A stretch of 64,000 bases of DNA, taken from the NCBI GenBank assembly GCA_001972305.1, contig BDDD01000892.1, forward strand, positions 7,710-71,709, in the 5' to 3' direction. The position numbers and the translations under genes were made by a program. The notes under the pieces are model-generated. The model did not search any database. It saw nothing but the letters and a program-made list of their open reading frames with translations, and was not told where the DNA came from. The stretch is from Cephalotus follicularis (lineage: Eukaryota > Streptophyta > Magnoliopsida > Oxalidales > Cephalotaceae). Of this stretch, positions 20,576 to 33,664 are shown one piece after another (positions within the stretch are counted from its first letter, which is position 1; the number at the start of each line of letters is the position of its first letter).

Positions 20576-23500
20576 TGTAATGACCCACATTAATTTTGGG
20601 TAAATTGATGTTTGGGCCTGGGGGAAAAAAATTCTCCTTGGTTGTGGTTGGTTTGGACTCTTTTTCTTGGCTAAGTGTTTGTTGGATTTGGGCTTGGTGG
20701 AGGCCCAATGTTATAGTATGTGGTTAAGAGATAAGAGTTGCTTATATGGTGTTGGGATATGTGCAAAGCTTGCTTAGGAAGCTTGATAGTTGACTTTAGC
20801 AGATATCATATCCATCTTTTCATGCCTGAAGAAGCATTTGGGAGAGTGAGCTTTCATCTTTCATCCTTCTTATTCATCTTTCTTCTGAAGCTTTGAGTGC
20901 TGTTTGAGGTTGGAACTTTCTTTCACCCGTCTACATGTCTAGAAGGTGAGTGTCCTCCTCAGTACGTTTTGGTGCGTCGCACGGTTGGTGCAGGCACGAT
21001 CTTTGAGGCCGATGAAGAGCTTTGCCTTGGTTTTCATGGATGTATGTGGTTCATACATAGCTTCAAAGATGTTGTTCATGGTAGCTAAGCGTTGTTGTGT
21101 GTTGGTCTTGAAGAGGAAGATTTACGCACGGAGCCCGCGCAACAAGGAAGCTAGCTGAGGAAGCTGTTGATACTAGTGAGTGGGATGTTCTTCTTTCTAT
21201 CAATTGATAACTGAGAGTTTATTGATTATATACCCTTCCATGATATTATCTTTGACTAGGATTTCTTCTCTTGTCATCTTGTTGATATTGCATATGAATA
21301 CTGTTGTTTTCGAGCTGATGGCTCAACGTCTGGGTTGAACTTGTTGTTTCCCCTTTTTGTTTAAGTATTCATGCTTTATTTGATATCATGTGTTATTGTC
21401 CTTGGGTACTGGTTACTGGGTGCTGGTTACTTGGTTATGTATGAGATTGCCGGCACGAGTTGATCTAAGTAGTGATACACTTACCTCTGATCCGAGGTTC
21501 TCCTCTGATATCTCGTCAAGGGTGGAGCTGAGTGGTGATTCGCGGTCCCCTTGGACGATACTAACGCTATGTGATTGCCAACGAGGTAGCTTCTCGATCG
21601 AGGTTCACCTGGTGTAGTGCTGAGCTCGTGATTGTCGACGGGGGTAGGCTTGCGTAGCCCCTCGATCGAGGTTCATGTAGTGAGGTGCGCCAACGTGTGA
21701 TTTGCCAGGGGAGGAGAGCTTGCGTAGCCCTTATACCGATGTTCATACGGTGCTCTGGAAGTGGGAATCTATATGAGTATATGATGGATGTGTTCAGTCT
21801 TGTAGCCCATGACCGCGTTGATAGAACGTCAACGGAGTTGTTATTTATGCTGCAGAGGTGGTTCCGGCTATGGAAGTGTGTGAGTTTGATGTGTGCATGT
21901 GCGTGTGTGGAATGTGCTTGTGATTGATACAGTATCAGTAGTCCCCTTGATAATTGTTGATCCATAGAGTTGATCTTTTGTTGATCCTTGGATCACTGGC
22001 ATGTTCTGACATATAACCTGTTGTTTATCTTCTTTCCTTGAGGTCAGCCATTGAGTTGGTAGCTCTGACGTCTCCTCGGGCTTTCTTTTTCATTGATATC
22101 CTTGTATATTTTCACCCCTGCCTTGTTTTGTTAAGCAGTGGATATGGGTTTTCCTCGGCCCAGTTGGGGCAGGGCACGTTCACCTTAACTCTTGGCACCC
22201 CGGTGGAAGTGGGTCACCCAGGATACTCCTTGATCTTACTCACTAGTCAGTTGGACTAATCCCCTCTCAGTTTTGTGTGCAGAGGGAGCGGGGCAGCAAC
22301 GTTCTTGAGATCCACTAAGGATAGCTTGTTGAGAGAGGTAGACGTTGGACGCCGCACCTTAGGATGGCTCCTAGGCCACTAGCACCTTCATGCATTTGGG
22401 GACATTCATGGGGGTTTTTGTATAGATTTTGTTAATATCTATGCCTTGTAAAACCTTCTTTGTAAACATGTGTTTAACTCTCGAATGTTGTGTGTCCTTG
22501 GCAGTTTGCCTGGGACCATATATAATTCATTTCTTGTTTTATACACTTTGTTGTTTGTGCTGTTTTCTCAGCCCTGGCACTGTTTTTTACTTAGTGTTTG
22601 GGTGTGCAGGGACGACGTAGAAGTTCAGGGGTTGTTTGACCCTGGGCAGAGGAGCAGGTCTCCCCAGCCCTGGCCTTGGTGAAACTTCAGTGTTTCTCCC
22701 CGGGCCCTTTTGTGCGTGGCACCTTTGCTGAGATGCCGGGGAAGCGGTGGCTTTGGTCATGGTTGGTCAAACCTTAGGTTGACTTTGTAGCTCGAGTTGG
22801 TTAACCCTAAGCTGGGGTTTGGTGGCGTCCACGGGTGTTGTCCTCGGGCATGTCGTAGGTGTTAAGTGGGAGTAGGCAGTTTTCTTTAGTTTTGCCCGCC
22901 CTCCCGACCTCGGACCAGCTCGGTCCCTGGAGACGTTTTGGTGGGTGAGTCCTGATGGATCACTTGGGTACCTGCCCGAGGTGAGATTTTATCTCCATAG
23001 TGTAGTTCGAGTGTTGGTGGGACCTCGGGTGGTTGTCCCATGTGCTTGGCGTTTGTCCCCAGGCCCATGTGTTTATCCCAGGCTTAGCCTTTTGTTAAGT
23101 GTTGTCGTTTTCTTGTGCTCGGGCATAACCTTGTTAGTATGGGTCATGCCCTGGGGAGGACATGCCCGGGGAGGACATGTCCTAGGTTGTCGTCCAGTGA
23201 GGACATGCCTGAGGATGGTTCCTCCTGGGAAGGCATGTCTTAGGATGGGGCGTAGGCCTAATTTGTGGTACGTCATGTTGTGTTGTGTTGGCATCCCCTG
23301 CCCGGGACCCCAGGCAAGATGTATTGTTACGTTCTTTGCCCTGGCTCCCTCCCTTGGCATGTTCCCTTTAGTGGAATGGTGCGTTTGGGCAGTGGGTGTG
23401 GTGCACGTTCCCTTTAGTTAAACGGTGCATTTGCTAAGTGGGTGTGGCGTTTGTTCCCTTTAGTTAAACGGTGCGTTTGCTAAGTGGGTGTTATGCGCGT

Positions 23501-23790
23501 TTCCTTTAGTTAAATGGTGAGCTTTGGGGATAGTTTAAGTAAGGGTTATTTTAAGGTTTTACCCTTCCTTCTTTCCTCCTTCCTACTCGGGCATTTCTTG
23601 TTTATATGCCTTAGGAGCGTTTGGCCTGGGGAGCACAGCTCTCCTCGGCAGCTTGTTTTAACGTCTGCCCTGGCCTTAGGGTTATCCTTTGTTTGTTGTG
23701 CTTTTGGATAGGGATCCAGGTGAGGGATCTTCCACCTGGCACGGCCGTCCTCAGGCGGGGGTGCTCGAGAACGGGGCTTGTCATCGGTTA
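20576..23790 (+). mobile_element. Element H: unidentified LTR-like insertion in G (right end uncertain)
   Basis: Similarity to C-type LTR sequence stops at 20575 (CCAGG) and an LTR-like start TGTAATGACCCACA follows, with GGGCC/GGCCC motifs, a TTATATGG sequence near 20742 and GC-rich degenerate short repeats such as CGATCGAGGTTCA at 21590-21680. C-type sequence resumes by about 23800. No gag or pol was found, so H is a solo LTR, a non-autonomous element or a remnant. A partly similar block (ACCACACCTCCTCG, 20544 and 23791) lies on both sides, which blurs the right edge. Open frames inside are GC-rich chance frames. Confidence 0.5.
23361..23522. repeat. 46-bp tandem repeat in H
   Basis: Units start with GTTCCCTTTAGT-type sequence at 23361, 23407, 23453 and 23499, exactly 46 bp apart; about three and a half copies. 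Later units share AAACGGTGCGTTTGC and AAGTGGGTGT. No function can be assigned. Confidence 0.85.
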
Positions 23791-23883
23791 CCACACCTCC
23801 TCGACACTACTGTCACTCTTCCCAGGCGCATGCATGGCGCGTCTCGGCATCTGGGGCATCATGTATTTCATGCCTTGGACACA

Positions 23884-23888
23884 TGATC
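23884..23888. other. Target-site duplication TGATC of E, left copy
   Basis: TGATC immediately before E's left LTR; the same bases follow E at 33838-33842. This fixes both ends of E. Confidence 0.92.
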
Positions 23889-25217
23889 TGTCAGTCCCCG
23901 TTTTCACTTTTTTTTTTACAACAACATGTATAGATATCAATTATAATAATCCAGCCTTCAACAATTAACAAAGATGCATTAATCAAAGCGGAAGCATTTC
24001 ATAACCGGATTACAAAAATTATCCGCACGCATCCCATACTACGTGCTTACAAGTACAAACATAAGTTATAAATTACATGCCTGAAATGTAAATATAATAA
24101 ACGGAGTATGATTTTTTACAATACAACTTGACATCTTAAAGTAACAACCTTATTAAAACAGAAGTTCTCCTCAATAAGCTTCAGCAGCACTTGCCCGAAT
24201 ACCTTCACTTAATCTGAAATTGTAGGGGGTTAACCTTTGTCCTCACTCGGCTAAGTAAGAATAAAGCATGAGAATGAATATATAAACGTAAACATGCATG
24301 ACAGTCTATTTTGAAAACAACATGCATATATATGTATTCCAATATATATGATCAATCATGCCAAGTGAACATAAACAGTACAATTCAATAATACCGCACA
24401 AGGGTAAAATCAATCAATACAACGGTTGGGTGTCACATGTCGCTAACTCCTAGCACCAACTACGCACCACCTAACTATCACCCTACACTCCGAAGATGAT
24501 AGGTCAGGTAACAATTATTGCCGGCACTTAGCGGGCTGTTTAACTTTCAAAATCAGCATTGCAGATACGTTTGGTGGAAGTTCTAGCCAACTCCTGGCAC
24601 CTAGGACCACCTCCGTAGCCAGTGATGTCTCCTATCACTCGACTATGGAAACAAGCTAAGACAATCAATACAATCCATATATATATCTCATATGCAATAT
24701 AGAAGTAGTTCTCTTTTTAGAAAACGATTAAGAATTCAATAACAATACCTCACTTTTGGAGGGAACCGTAACAATATAATAGTGGTTCACTTATGGGCAC
24801 AAAATAGTAGGGGTACCTCTCATGGGAGGAAAACAATAAATCATTAACTGTAAGTTTCCATTTTGAAAACCATAATTGAAATCCTTATTTATGCATATAG
24901 CACTTTAAAATCCTTGAAATCAAGTGAAATAATAGTGGTTGTGAACACTTGATAGACATATAATATCTATAACCGTAGCATTATGCAGTAGCATAATTAT
25001 ATGGACAGTACCAATTCAAGGATTCAAACGAGGATCAATAGCACAACTATAGTCAATTTTATGCAATTCACTCAAGTATGCATAAGTCATTCAATTTCAG
25101 AAATGTAACTACATATGGCCAGGATTGATGGATATAATCATCCCATATGGAAGCCAATATGATTACATACAATTTAAGCCTAAACAGTACCTATTATCAG
25201 CAAAATATCTCTTAACA

Positions 25218-25326
25218 GTCGACTGTTCATAAGAATATCCGGCTATTTACATTGAGAAGTCGACTGTTTGTCCTTAACAGTCGGCTATTTACATTGAGTA
25301 GTCGACTGTTACGCTCAATAGTCGTC
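25218..25326. repeat. Palindrome array at ~21-bp spacing (E 3' LTR)
   Basis: Six sites of the type ACAGTCGACTGT at 25218, 25238, 25259, 25280, 25301 and 25321 (spacings 20, 21, 21, 21, 20). Three have an exact GTCGAC core and three a one-base variant. Spacer sequences differ from those in A and D, yet motif and spacing agree. Confidence 0.85.
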
Positions 25327-26056
25327 TGTTTTTCCCAGAATATCGACAAATAATAACTAACAGGAACAAGGTATGCATGTTCACAATCAAATTCAAACCA
25401 ATTAGTAGCTTGTAATCATATAGCAACTATCCATACATGATATACATACAATATCTTCAAAAACATGTCAATACCCCTACCTCAAACGCTATCCCAGAAT
25501 CCAATTGGATTGATTCTTCTCTTTGAGTTCCAACTTCAACTCAATCACCAAAAATCCAGAAATTAAGCTATAAAGGCATGTTGATAGTAGCTACATAGAA
25601 CTAATCAGTGGCTATATACTATTGTTTAACTATAACATCAACAATAATCCAGAATGGGAAGCTTACCAGGGAGAATCAAACCTTGAACCCTCTAACCTCA
25701 ACATGCAAGCTCCAATAAATTCTCCAGCACAATATCTCTCTCTTCTAGTGTTTTCTAGCACTCAGAATCCACTCGGAAATTGAATTCACAACTCCGTTTC
25801 AGTCATTAACTCATGTTTTCAGCCTTTTCTTGTCTCTCTCTTACATGCACTCTTTCTTCCCTCATTTTCTTTTTTGTTTTGCAGGTGTAGACACCTAAGA
25901 AACACACAATGAACACTAAAGCATCAGTGTTGGTAGCTGGTGACACGTTTTGTGTCACCTTTCCTTGTCATTTTGCCAACCAACACCTATCCTAAATGAG
26001 GACATGCCACTGTTCTATTTCACATGCCATGCAGGACACCTGTCCGAGCACGACCA

Positions 26057-26083
26057 GTCGACTGTTACCCTGTCACAGTCAAC
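26057..26083. repeat. Short palindrome pair (E 3' LTR)
   Basis: CAGTCGACTG core at 26057 and a variant GTCAAC core at 26078, 21 bp apart. This is the counterpart of the group at 33591-33664 in the 5' LTR, about 200 bp from the LTR start. Confidence 0.7.
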
Positions 26084-26275
26084 TGTCCTTCCATGAATCA
26101 ACTGTTAGGTGCTGATTCCGGTTCCTTAAGTTTATTTAAGGAACCCTGATTTCATTCAATTCTAAACCCATCAACGTAAACATTATTCATGATAATTGGA
26201 CACTAAATCTCAATATAATGTATATTTTATTCAACATTGTACAATATACATTAATTGAAAATTACGGTTATTACA

Positions 26276-26311
26276 TTCCCCCCTTCTTAAAGAAAATTCG
26301 TCCTAGAATTT
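26276..26311 (-). promoter_or_regulatory. Polypurine tract and hairpin of element E
   Basis: On the minus strand AAGAAGGGGGGAA (26276-26288) directly precedes the 3' LTR. Upstream of it AAATTC pairs with GAATTT (26294-26299 with 26306-26311) over the loop TAGGAC. The loop keeps the GGAC of B, C and D while the stem differs. Confidence 0.8.
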
Positions 26312-26315
26312 AGCT

Positions 26316-29300
26316 TTACAAGTCAAACAAGTGAGGAAACGTTTCAATCATCTCAGCTTCATATTCCCAGGTTGCTTCTTCGACCCCATGAAACCGCCAC
26401 AATACCTTTACCATAGGAATAGTCTTATTCCTTAGTACTTTCTCCATCCGATCCATAATCCTCATCGGTCTCTCTTCATACGACAAATTATCACTGATGA
26501 ATCCAGGGTCGTAGCTCAATATGTGAAATGGGTCGGGTACGTATTTTCGTAGCATGAAAACATGAAATACATTATGCACATTCGATAAGTTGGGCGGTAG
26601 TGCAATCTGATATGCCACTTCTCCAACTCTCTCCAGTATCTCATAAGGTCCAATGTACCTTGGAGCTACCTTCCCCTTGAGGCCAAAATGGTGTATCCCT
26701 TTTGAAGGCGAGATCCTTAGAAAAACATGATCTCCCTTCTCGAATTCTAGCTTCCTCCTCTTTATGTCGGCATAACTCTTTTGCCGACTCTGCGCAGCGA
26801 GTAACCTTTTCTTGATCACCTCCACTTATCAGTAGTCTCTTGCACAAGGTAGGGACCCATCACTTGTTTTTCACCCACCTCATCCCAGAAAATAGGAGAT
26901 CTACACTTCCTCCCATACAAGGCTTCATAGGGAGCCATTCCAATGCTGGCATTATAGCTATTGTTGTACGAGAACTCAATCAGTGAAAGATGATCCTCCC
27001 AACTCCCAACAAAATCAATCATACAAGCCCGCAACATATCTTCAAGAGTCTGAATGGTACGCTAGGACTGTCCGTCGGTCTGTGGGTGAAATGCAGCACT
27101 AAAGTTCAAAGTTGTTCCCATCGCTGCTTGGAACCTCTTCCAGAACCTTGAGGTGAATCTCGCATCATGGTCGCAAACAATACTGACCGGCTCTCCATGC
27201 AATCTCACTATCTCCCGGATATACAATCGAGCCAACTTCTCGATGGAATAGGTCATGTTCATCAGAAGAAAGTGAGTAGACTTAGTGAGTCTGTCCACTA
27301 CAACCCACACTGCTTCATGCTGATTCCGTGACCTCGGTAATCTCGACACGAAGTCCATGGTCACATGCTCCCATTTCCACTCGACCAATGGTAACGATCG
27401 TAGCAGTCCTGCAGGTTTTTGATGTTCAGCCTTCACTCTCTGACAGGTCAAACATCTGGCTACATATTTGACAATCTCTCTCTTCATACCACTCCACCAG
27501 TAGTTCTTCTTCATGTCATGCCACATCTTAGAGTTTCCTGGATGAACACTATAACTTGAGTTATAGGCTTGCTGTAGTAGCTCACCTCTGATACTCTCGT
27601 CATCGGGAACACATACCCTTCCTCAGAACCTCAATATACCATCAGTGTGGATGGAGAATTCAGAATCAATGTCTAGATTCTGATGAATACTCCATAACTC
27701 GGTGTCACTGAACTGAGCGGTCAGAATACGATCCAGAAGTTTCGGTTGTGCTCTAAGATTCGCCACAATAACTCCTCGGGAAACCATGAACGGATTCCAT
27801 CTCTAAAAATCCTCCAATAGCTTCCACTGTGAAACCATCGCACCAATCACCATTGCCTTGTGACTCAATGCATCTGCCACTACATTCGCCTTTCCTGGGT
27901 GGTATTGAATGTTACAGTTATAATCATTAAAGAATTTCACCCACCTTCGCTGTCTCATGTTCAGGTCCTTCTGGGAAAACAAATATTTTAAACTTTTGTG
28001 GTCAGTGTAGATCTCAAATTGAGCACCATAGAGATAGTGCCTCCATTTGTGTAAATCAAACACTATGGCCGCTAACTCGAGATCATGTACGGGATACTTT
28101 TCTTCGTATGGTTTTAACTTCCTCGTTGCGTATGCAATCACTCTACCACATTGCATAAGGACGCATCCCAAACCCTTCCCAGAAGCATCACTATACACAA
28201 TAAAACCTTCATTACCCTCAGGTAATGCCAACACTGGAACCGAAATCAACCGACTCTTCAACTCATAGAAACTTGCCTCATAAGAATCATCCCACACAAA
28301 GCTTGACTTCTTTTGAGTCAACCGTGTCAATGGTATAGCAAGCTTCGAAAACCCTTCGATGAACCTTCAGTAGTAGCCAGCCAATCCCAAGAAGTTACGA
28401 ATTGCAATAACATTCTTCGGTTGGGGCCAATCAACAATACTCTTTATCTTCGAAGGATCCACAAATAATCCTTCACTCGATACAATGTGACCAAGGAAAG
28501 TCATATGATCCAACCAAAATTCACATTTACTGAATTTGGCGAATAACCTCTCCCTTCGCAGGATCTGCAATACAATCCTCAGATGCTGCATATGCTCCTT
28601 AATACTCCTTGAATATATTAGAATGTCATCTAGAAAGATAACGACGAACAGATCAAGATAGCGTTGGAACACTCTATTCATCAAACACATGAAGGTTGCC
28701 GGAGCATTAATTAACCCAAACGGTAGTATCAAAAATTCGTAGTGCCCATATCTGGTTCGAAATGATGTCTTCTCCACATCTCCTTCCCAAATCCTCAACT
28801 GATGATAATATGTTCTTAGGTCAAGTTTGGAGAATACAGTTGAGCCTTGCAACTGGTCGAACAACTCCTCAATATGTGGTAGATGATACTTGTTCTTCAC
28901 GGTCACCTGATTCTGCAGTCTGTAGTCAATACAAAGCTGCAACGATCCATCATTCTTCTTCACAAATAAAACTGGTGCTCCCCACGGTGACACACTCGGT
29001 CTGATAAACCCCTTGTCAATATAGTCTTGCAATTGGGTTTTCAACTCCTTCAGTTCTGCAGGAGCCATTCGGTATGGAGCTTTGGAGATAGGAGCTGTTC
29101 CCGGTAGCAATTCAATAGCAAACTCCATATCTCTCTTCGGTGGCAGTGAAACAAGATCATCTAGAAACACATCAGGAAATTCACAAGCAATAGGAACCTG
29201 ATCCAGACTAGGCGTACCTTTGGTCTTGTCCATCATGTAAGCAAGATATCCTTCACACCCTTTCTCGAGGTACTTCCATGCTCGAGTATAAGAAATGATC

Positions 29301-29506
29301 GGAGCAGAAACATTCTTCTCTCCGATGAATTTGAAAACAGTTCCATCTGACAGATGGAAAGTCACCTCCTTGTTATAATAGTCCATGCACGCTCGATGAA
29401 TATAGAGCCATTCCATCCCCAAGATTATATCAAAATCTTGGATCAGCAGTACAATCAGATCAGTAAACAACTAGACCTCAGCTATCGTGATCTCACAATT
29501 ATTCAT
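26316..29506 (-). pseudogene. pol region of element E (fossil)
   Basis: Minus-strand parts from right to left: late protease ([11 protein letters not shown] about 29410-29440); reverse transcriptase about 28480-29120 with FLDD at about 28625-28636; RNase H about 27830-28260 ([27 protein letters not shown]); integrase about 26880-27530 with finger CLTCQRVKAEHQKP and core MDFVSRL; and a C-terminal block about 26316-26820 ending in the chromodomain-like [16 protein letters not shown]. Together with the protease start beyond the nested solo LTR this makes a full Gypsy pol order. It has several breaks and is a fossil. Confidence 0.88.
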
Positions 29507-29846
29507 TGTTGACGTTTAAGTCTCAATCCTTGTTTTGATGATAACATATTTGCATCTAACTAAGTTGATTTATGTGCAAGGAATTACAAGTTGAATATCA
29601 AAGTCTAAATGCCATCTGCAGAAAAAGAAGTGTATTCGGAGAATTAGTGGAACCTCAAGGAGATCCTTGGGAAAAGTGGACGTAGGCAAGAGTTTGGCCG
29701 AACCACTCTAAAACTAGTGTTTGCACATCTCTAAACTCTATCTCTTTACATTTTGTTCATATTGTGTTAGCTTATTGTTTTTATTCATTGCAAATAAGCT
29801 TAGAATTTTTAGAAACTACAATTCACCCCCCCTTGTAGTTTATTCA
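29507..29846. mobile_element. Copia-like solo LTR (340 bp) nested in E
   Basis: A 340-bp insertion starting TGTTGACG and ending in TTTATTCA, flanked by TTCAT duplications at 29502-29506 and 29847-29851. The related element F is uninterrupted at the same place (about 62128). It carries TTTTGATGATAAC near its start and a C-rich CACCCCCCCTTG near its end, both seen in LTRs of plant Ty1/Copia elements of the SIRE type; the assignment to that lineage is from memory of such motifs. It has no coding content. Shown here in the orientation of the TG..CA reading on the plus strand. Confidence 0.8.
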
Positions 29847-29851
29847 TTCAT

Positions 29852-31164
29852 TATAGTATCGGACAATAAGCAAACACCAGCTGGAGTACTCACCTCTAAC
29901 ACATAAGGTAAACAAGTAGTCACACCATGCAAGTTGCAAGCAAAATCTGATGCAATGAATGAATGTGTAGCACCAGGATCAATCAATACATGAGCTAATA
30001 TGCCAGATACGAGAATGATACCTCCCACAAGAGAAGTGGATTCTGGAACATCATCTTTAGATCCCTTTCCGGTATCCTTTCGCGGTTGAGCAGCCGCAAC
30101 ACTTCCACTAGCACCAGCACTCCCCTGTTGGCCGCGTGCTTGATCCCTCATCATTGGAAAACCATTCATCAAATGCTCCTACGAGCCACATCTCAGACAT
30201 TTCCCCATCTTTTTCCAACAATTGTTCTCCTCATGGTTCTGGCGACAACAAAAAGTACATCCTCCAGAATTCTGTTGGCCGCTTCGGTTAGGAGTTCTTG
30301 ATCGTGAATTACTGCGTCGAGAACCTCCTTGACCCTTTTTGCCAGGCCTTGACGATTTAGAAGGATTATTACTCCCATGCCCCTGTGATTGTGCAGGCCT
30401 CGATTGAATAGCACGAGACCCCTCCACCATCCTTTCATTTGCATCGGCCTCCAGAATTCTCGCCCTTTCAGCAATATCTACAAAAGAAGTTAGCTGTAAC
30501 ATTAACAATTTAGACCTAATGTCAGGTCAAAGGACTTTCAAAAACCTTCTGATCTTCCTTGATTCACCCTCTACTAGGTAGGGTGTATGCCTTGCAAACT
30601 CCACAAATCGAGTATGGTACTGAGCTACTGTCATGTCTCCTTGACGTAACTCCATCAATTCGGTTCCCCTCCGGTCGCGCTCCATCTGTGGAATATAAGC
30701 TGCAAAGAACTCCGACTGGAATCTGTCCCAAGTCTTGTCAAGATCACCGATTCCCACTCTGCTTCAACCATCTCCCACCAATGGGTAGCTTCACCCCATA
30801 AGCGGTATACAGAAAAATTGAGCTTCTGTTCCTCAGTACACCCCAAAGCAGCAAATATTTTCGCCATGTCTGTTATCCACTGTTCTGCTACAGTAGCATC
30901 CAGTTTCCCCTTGAATAGTAGTAGATTCTGTCTCATGAATCGCTCCAGATCTCAGCCAAATCCATCAGCATGATAAACCTCTGGAGCACGCTGATAGGCT
31001 TGGTTAGCCTCATACATCTGCTGCATCTGTTCCATGTTTACCGCATTGGCCTGTATGTGTTGTTGAAAGAGATCGGCCATACGATTGAAATTACTCCTTT
31101 CATCGTGCACGGGCGGGGCATTTACTCCTTCATTCATCTGTGGAATATCCCCTCCTTCATTCAT
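29852..31164 (-). pseudogene. gag and protease start of element E (fossil)
   Basis: Minus strand: Gag N-terminal and capsid-like part about 30500-31164 (LRQGDMTVAQYHTRFVEFAR), a basic linker rich in Arg/Ser/Gly about 30290-30440, a zinc-knuckle part about 30180-30265 (CTFCCRQNHEENNC, CLRCGS), and the protease start about 29900-30030 (VLIDPGATHSFIASDF). The nested 340-bp solo LTR lies just beyond. Broken; fossil. Confidence 0.82.
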
Positions 31165-31375
31165 TTATGGAACATTTTTGTGCCCTGGCAAGGCATTGAC
31201 TTCTTCGTTGGCTCTACGCCTTCCCCGTCTACCTCTTCGCAGATTCATTCTGTTTCCTATAATGAAATAGTATTAGTCATTAGGAAACAATCTTTGTTTG
31301 CAAAGAACTTTCCTTATCGGAAAAACCTTAATTAGTTGCCAAGGAACTTGTCCTGGCTAAGCATATATGGAATAT

Positions 31376-31387
31376 GCTCTGATACCA
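31376..31387 (-). other. Primer-binding site of element E
   Basis: On the minus strand TGGTATCAGAGC, three bases after the 5' LTR end, complementary to the 3' end of initiator tRNA-Met. It fixes the element's orientation. Confidence 0.9.
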
Positions 31388-32729
31388 TGTTGTCACACCC
31401 CGTTTTCACCTTTTTGTTTTTTTACAACAACATGTTTAGACATCAGTTATAATAATAAAGCCTTTAACAATTAACCAAGATGCATCAATCAAAGCAGAAG
31501 CATTTCATAACCAGAGTACTAAAATTATCCGCACGCAACCCATACTACTTGCTTACAAGTACAAACATAAGTTATAAATTACATGTCTGAAATGTAAATA
31601 TAACGAGCGGAGTATGATTTATTACAATACAACTTGACATCTTAAAGTAACAACCTTATTAAAACAGAAGTTCTCCTCAATAAGCTTCAGCAGCACTTGC
31701 CCGAATACCTTCACTTAATCTGAAATTATAGGGGGTTAGCCTTTGTCCTCACTCGGGTAAGTAGGAATAAAGCATGAGAATGAATATATAAATGTAAACA
31801 TGCATGACAGTTTATTTTGAAAACAACATGTATATATATGTATTCCAATATATATGATCAATCATGCCAAGTGGATATAAACAATACAACTCAAGAATAC
31901 CGCACAAGGGTAAATTCAGTCAATACAATGGTTGGGTGTCACATGTCGCTAACTCTTAGCACCAACTGCGCACCACCTAACTATCACCCTACACTCTGAA
32001 GATGTTAGGTCAGGTAACAATTACTACCGGCACTTAGCGGACAGTTTGACTTTCAAAATCTGCATTGCAGATATGTTTAGTGGAAGCTCTAGCCAACTCC
32101 TGGCACCTAGGACCACCTCCGTAGCCAGTGATGTCTCCTATCACTCGACTATGGAAACAAGCAGAGACAATCAATACAATCCATATATATATCTCATATG
32201 CAATATAGAAGGAGTTCTCTTTTTTAGAAAACGATTAACAATTCAATAGCAGTACCACACTTTTTGAGGGAACCGTAACAATATAATAGTGGTTCACTTA
32301 TGGGACACAAAACAGTAAGGGTACCTCTCCTGGGAGGAAAATAGTAAATCAACAGTAAGTTTCCATTTTGAAAACCGTAATTGAAATCCTTATTTATGCA
32401 TATAGCACTTAGTTGGTTCAAATCCTTGTAATCAAGTGAAATAATAGTAGTTATGAACACTTGATAGACATATGATATCTATAACAGTAGCATTATACAG
32501 CAGCATAACAATATGGACAGTACCAATTCAAGGATTCAAATGAGGATCAATAGCACAACTATAGTCAATTTTATGCAATTCACTCAAGTATGCATAAGTC
32601 ATTCAATTTCAGAAATGTAACTACATATGGCCAGGATTGATGGATATAATCATCCCATATGGAAGCCAATATGATTACATACAATTTAAGCCTAAACAGT
32701 ACCTATTATCAGCAAAATATCTCTTAACA

Positions 32730-32838
32730 GTCGACTGTTCATAAGAATAGCCGGCTGTTTACATCGAGAAGTCGACTGTTTTTTCTTAACGGTCGGCTGT
32801 TTACATTGAGTAGTAAACTGTTAGGCTCAATAGTCGAC
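32730..32838. repeat. Palindrome array at ~21-bp spacing (E 5' LTR)
   Basis: Sites at 32730, 32750, 32771, 32792, 32813 and 32833 (spacings 20, 21, 21, 21, 20), the same spacing as in the 3' LTR although several sites have changed bases. The array is about 1.0-1.1 kb from the LTR start, close to its position in A and D. Confidence 0.82.
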
Positions 32839-33590
32839 TGTTTTTCCTACAAAATCGATAGGCAATAACTATCAGACACAGGGTATGCATGTTCACAATC
32901 CAATTCAAACCAATTAGTAGCTTGCAATCATATAGCAACTATCCATACATGATATACATACTATATCTTCAAAAACATGTCAATACCCCTACCTCAAACG
33001 CTACCCCAGAATCAAATTGGATTGATTCTTCTCTTTGAGTTCCAACTTCAACTCAATCACCAACAATCCATAAATTAAGCTATAGAGGCATGTTGACAGT
33101 AGGTACATAGAACGAATCAGTGGCTATATACTGCTATTTAACTATAACATCAACAATAATCCAGAATGGGAAGCTTACCAGGGAGAATCAAAGCTTCAAC
33201 CACCTTGAACCCTCTAACCTCAATATGCAAGCTCCAATAAATTCTCCAGCACAATATCTCTCTCTTCTAGTGTTTTCTAACACTCATAATCCACTCATGC
33301 AACCTCTATTATAAGAGAAATCAACTTCACAACTCTGTTTCAATCATTGTTTTCCGCCTTTTCTTGTCTCTCTCTTACATGCACTCTTTCTTCCCTCATT
33401 TTCTTTTTTCTTTTGCAGGTGTACACACCAAAAAAACACACAATGAACACTCAAGCATCAGTGTTGTCAGCTGGTGACATGTTTTGTGTCACCTTTCCTT
33501 GTCATTTTGCAAACCAACACCTGTCCTAAATGAGGACATGCCACTGCTCTGTTTCACATTCCATGCAGGACACCTGTCCGAGCACGACCA

Positions 33591-33664
33591 GTCGACTGTT
33601 GCCCTGTGACAGTCGACTTTCCTTCCATGAATCAACCATTCGATGTTACCCTGTGACAGTCGGC
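33591..33664. repeat. Short palindrome group (E 5' LTR)
   Basis: Cores at 33591 and 33612 (21 bp apart) with a further GTCGGC core at 33659. They lie about 180-250 bp from the LTR start on the minus strand, upstream of the expected transcription start. Confidence 0.65.

Larger units (their letters stand above)
23889..26275 (-). repeat. 3' LTR of element E
   Basis: Bounded by the TGATC duplication on the left and the polypurine tract on the right. On the minus strand it starts TGTAATAACC. It matches 31391-33837 along its length. It contains a palindrome array at 25218-25326 and a second short group at 26057-26083. A CTTACTT/GAGTGAG stem is possible at about 24240-24258, the position where other LTRs here have the double hairpin. 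Confidence 0.92.

Noticed and set aside
20111-20603. Frames of 150-160 residues in G
   Set aside because: They follow degenerate CTCGG-type repeats in three frames at once; no protein family is recognisable.
22945-23421. A 158-residue frame in H
   Set aside because: GC-rich and partly over the 46-bp tandem repeat; no domain is visible.
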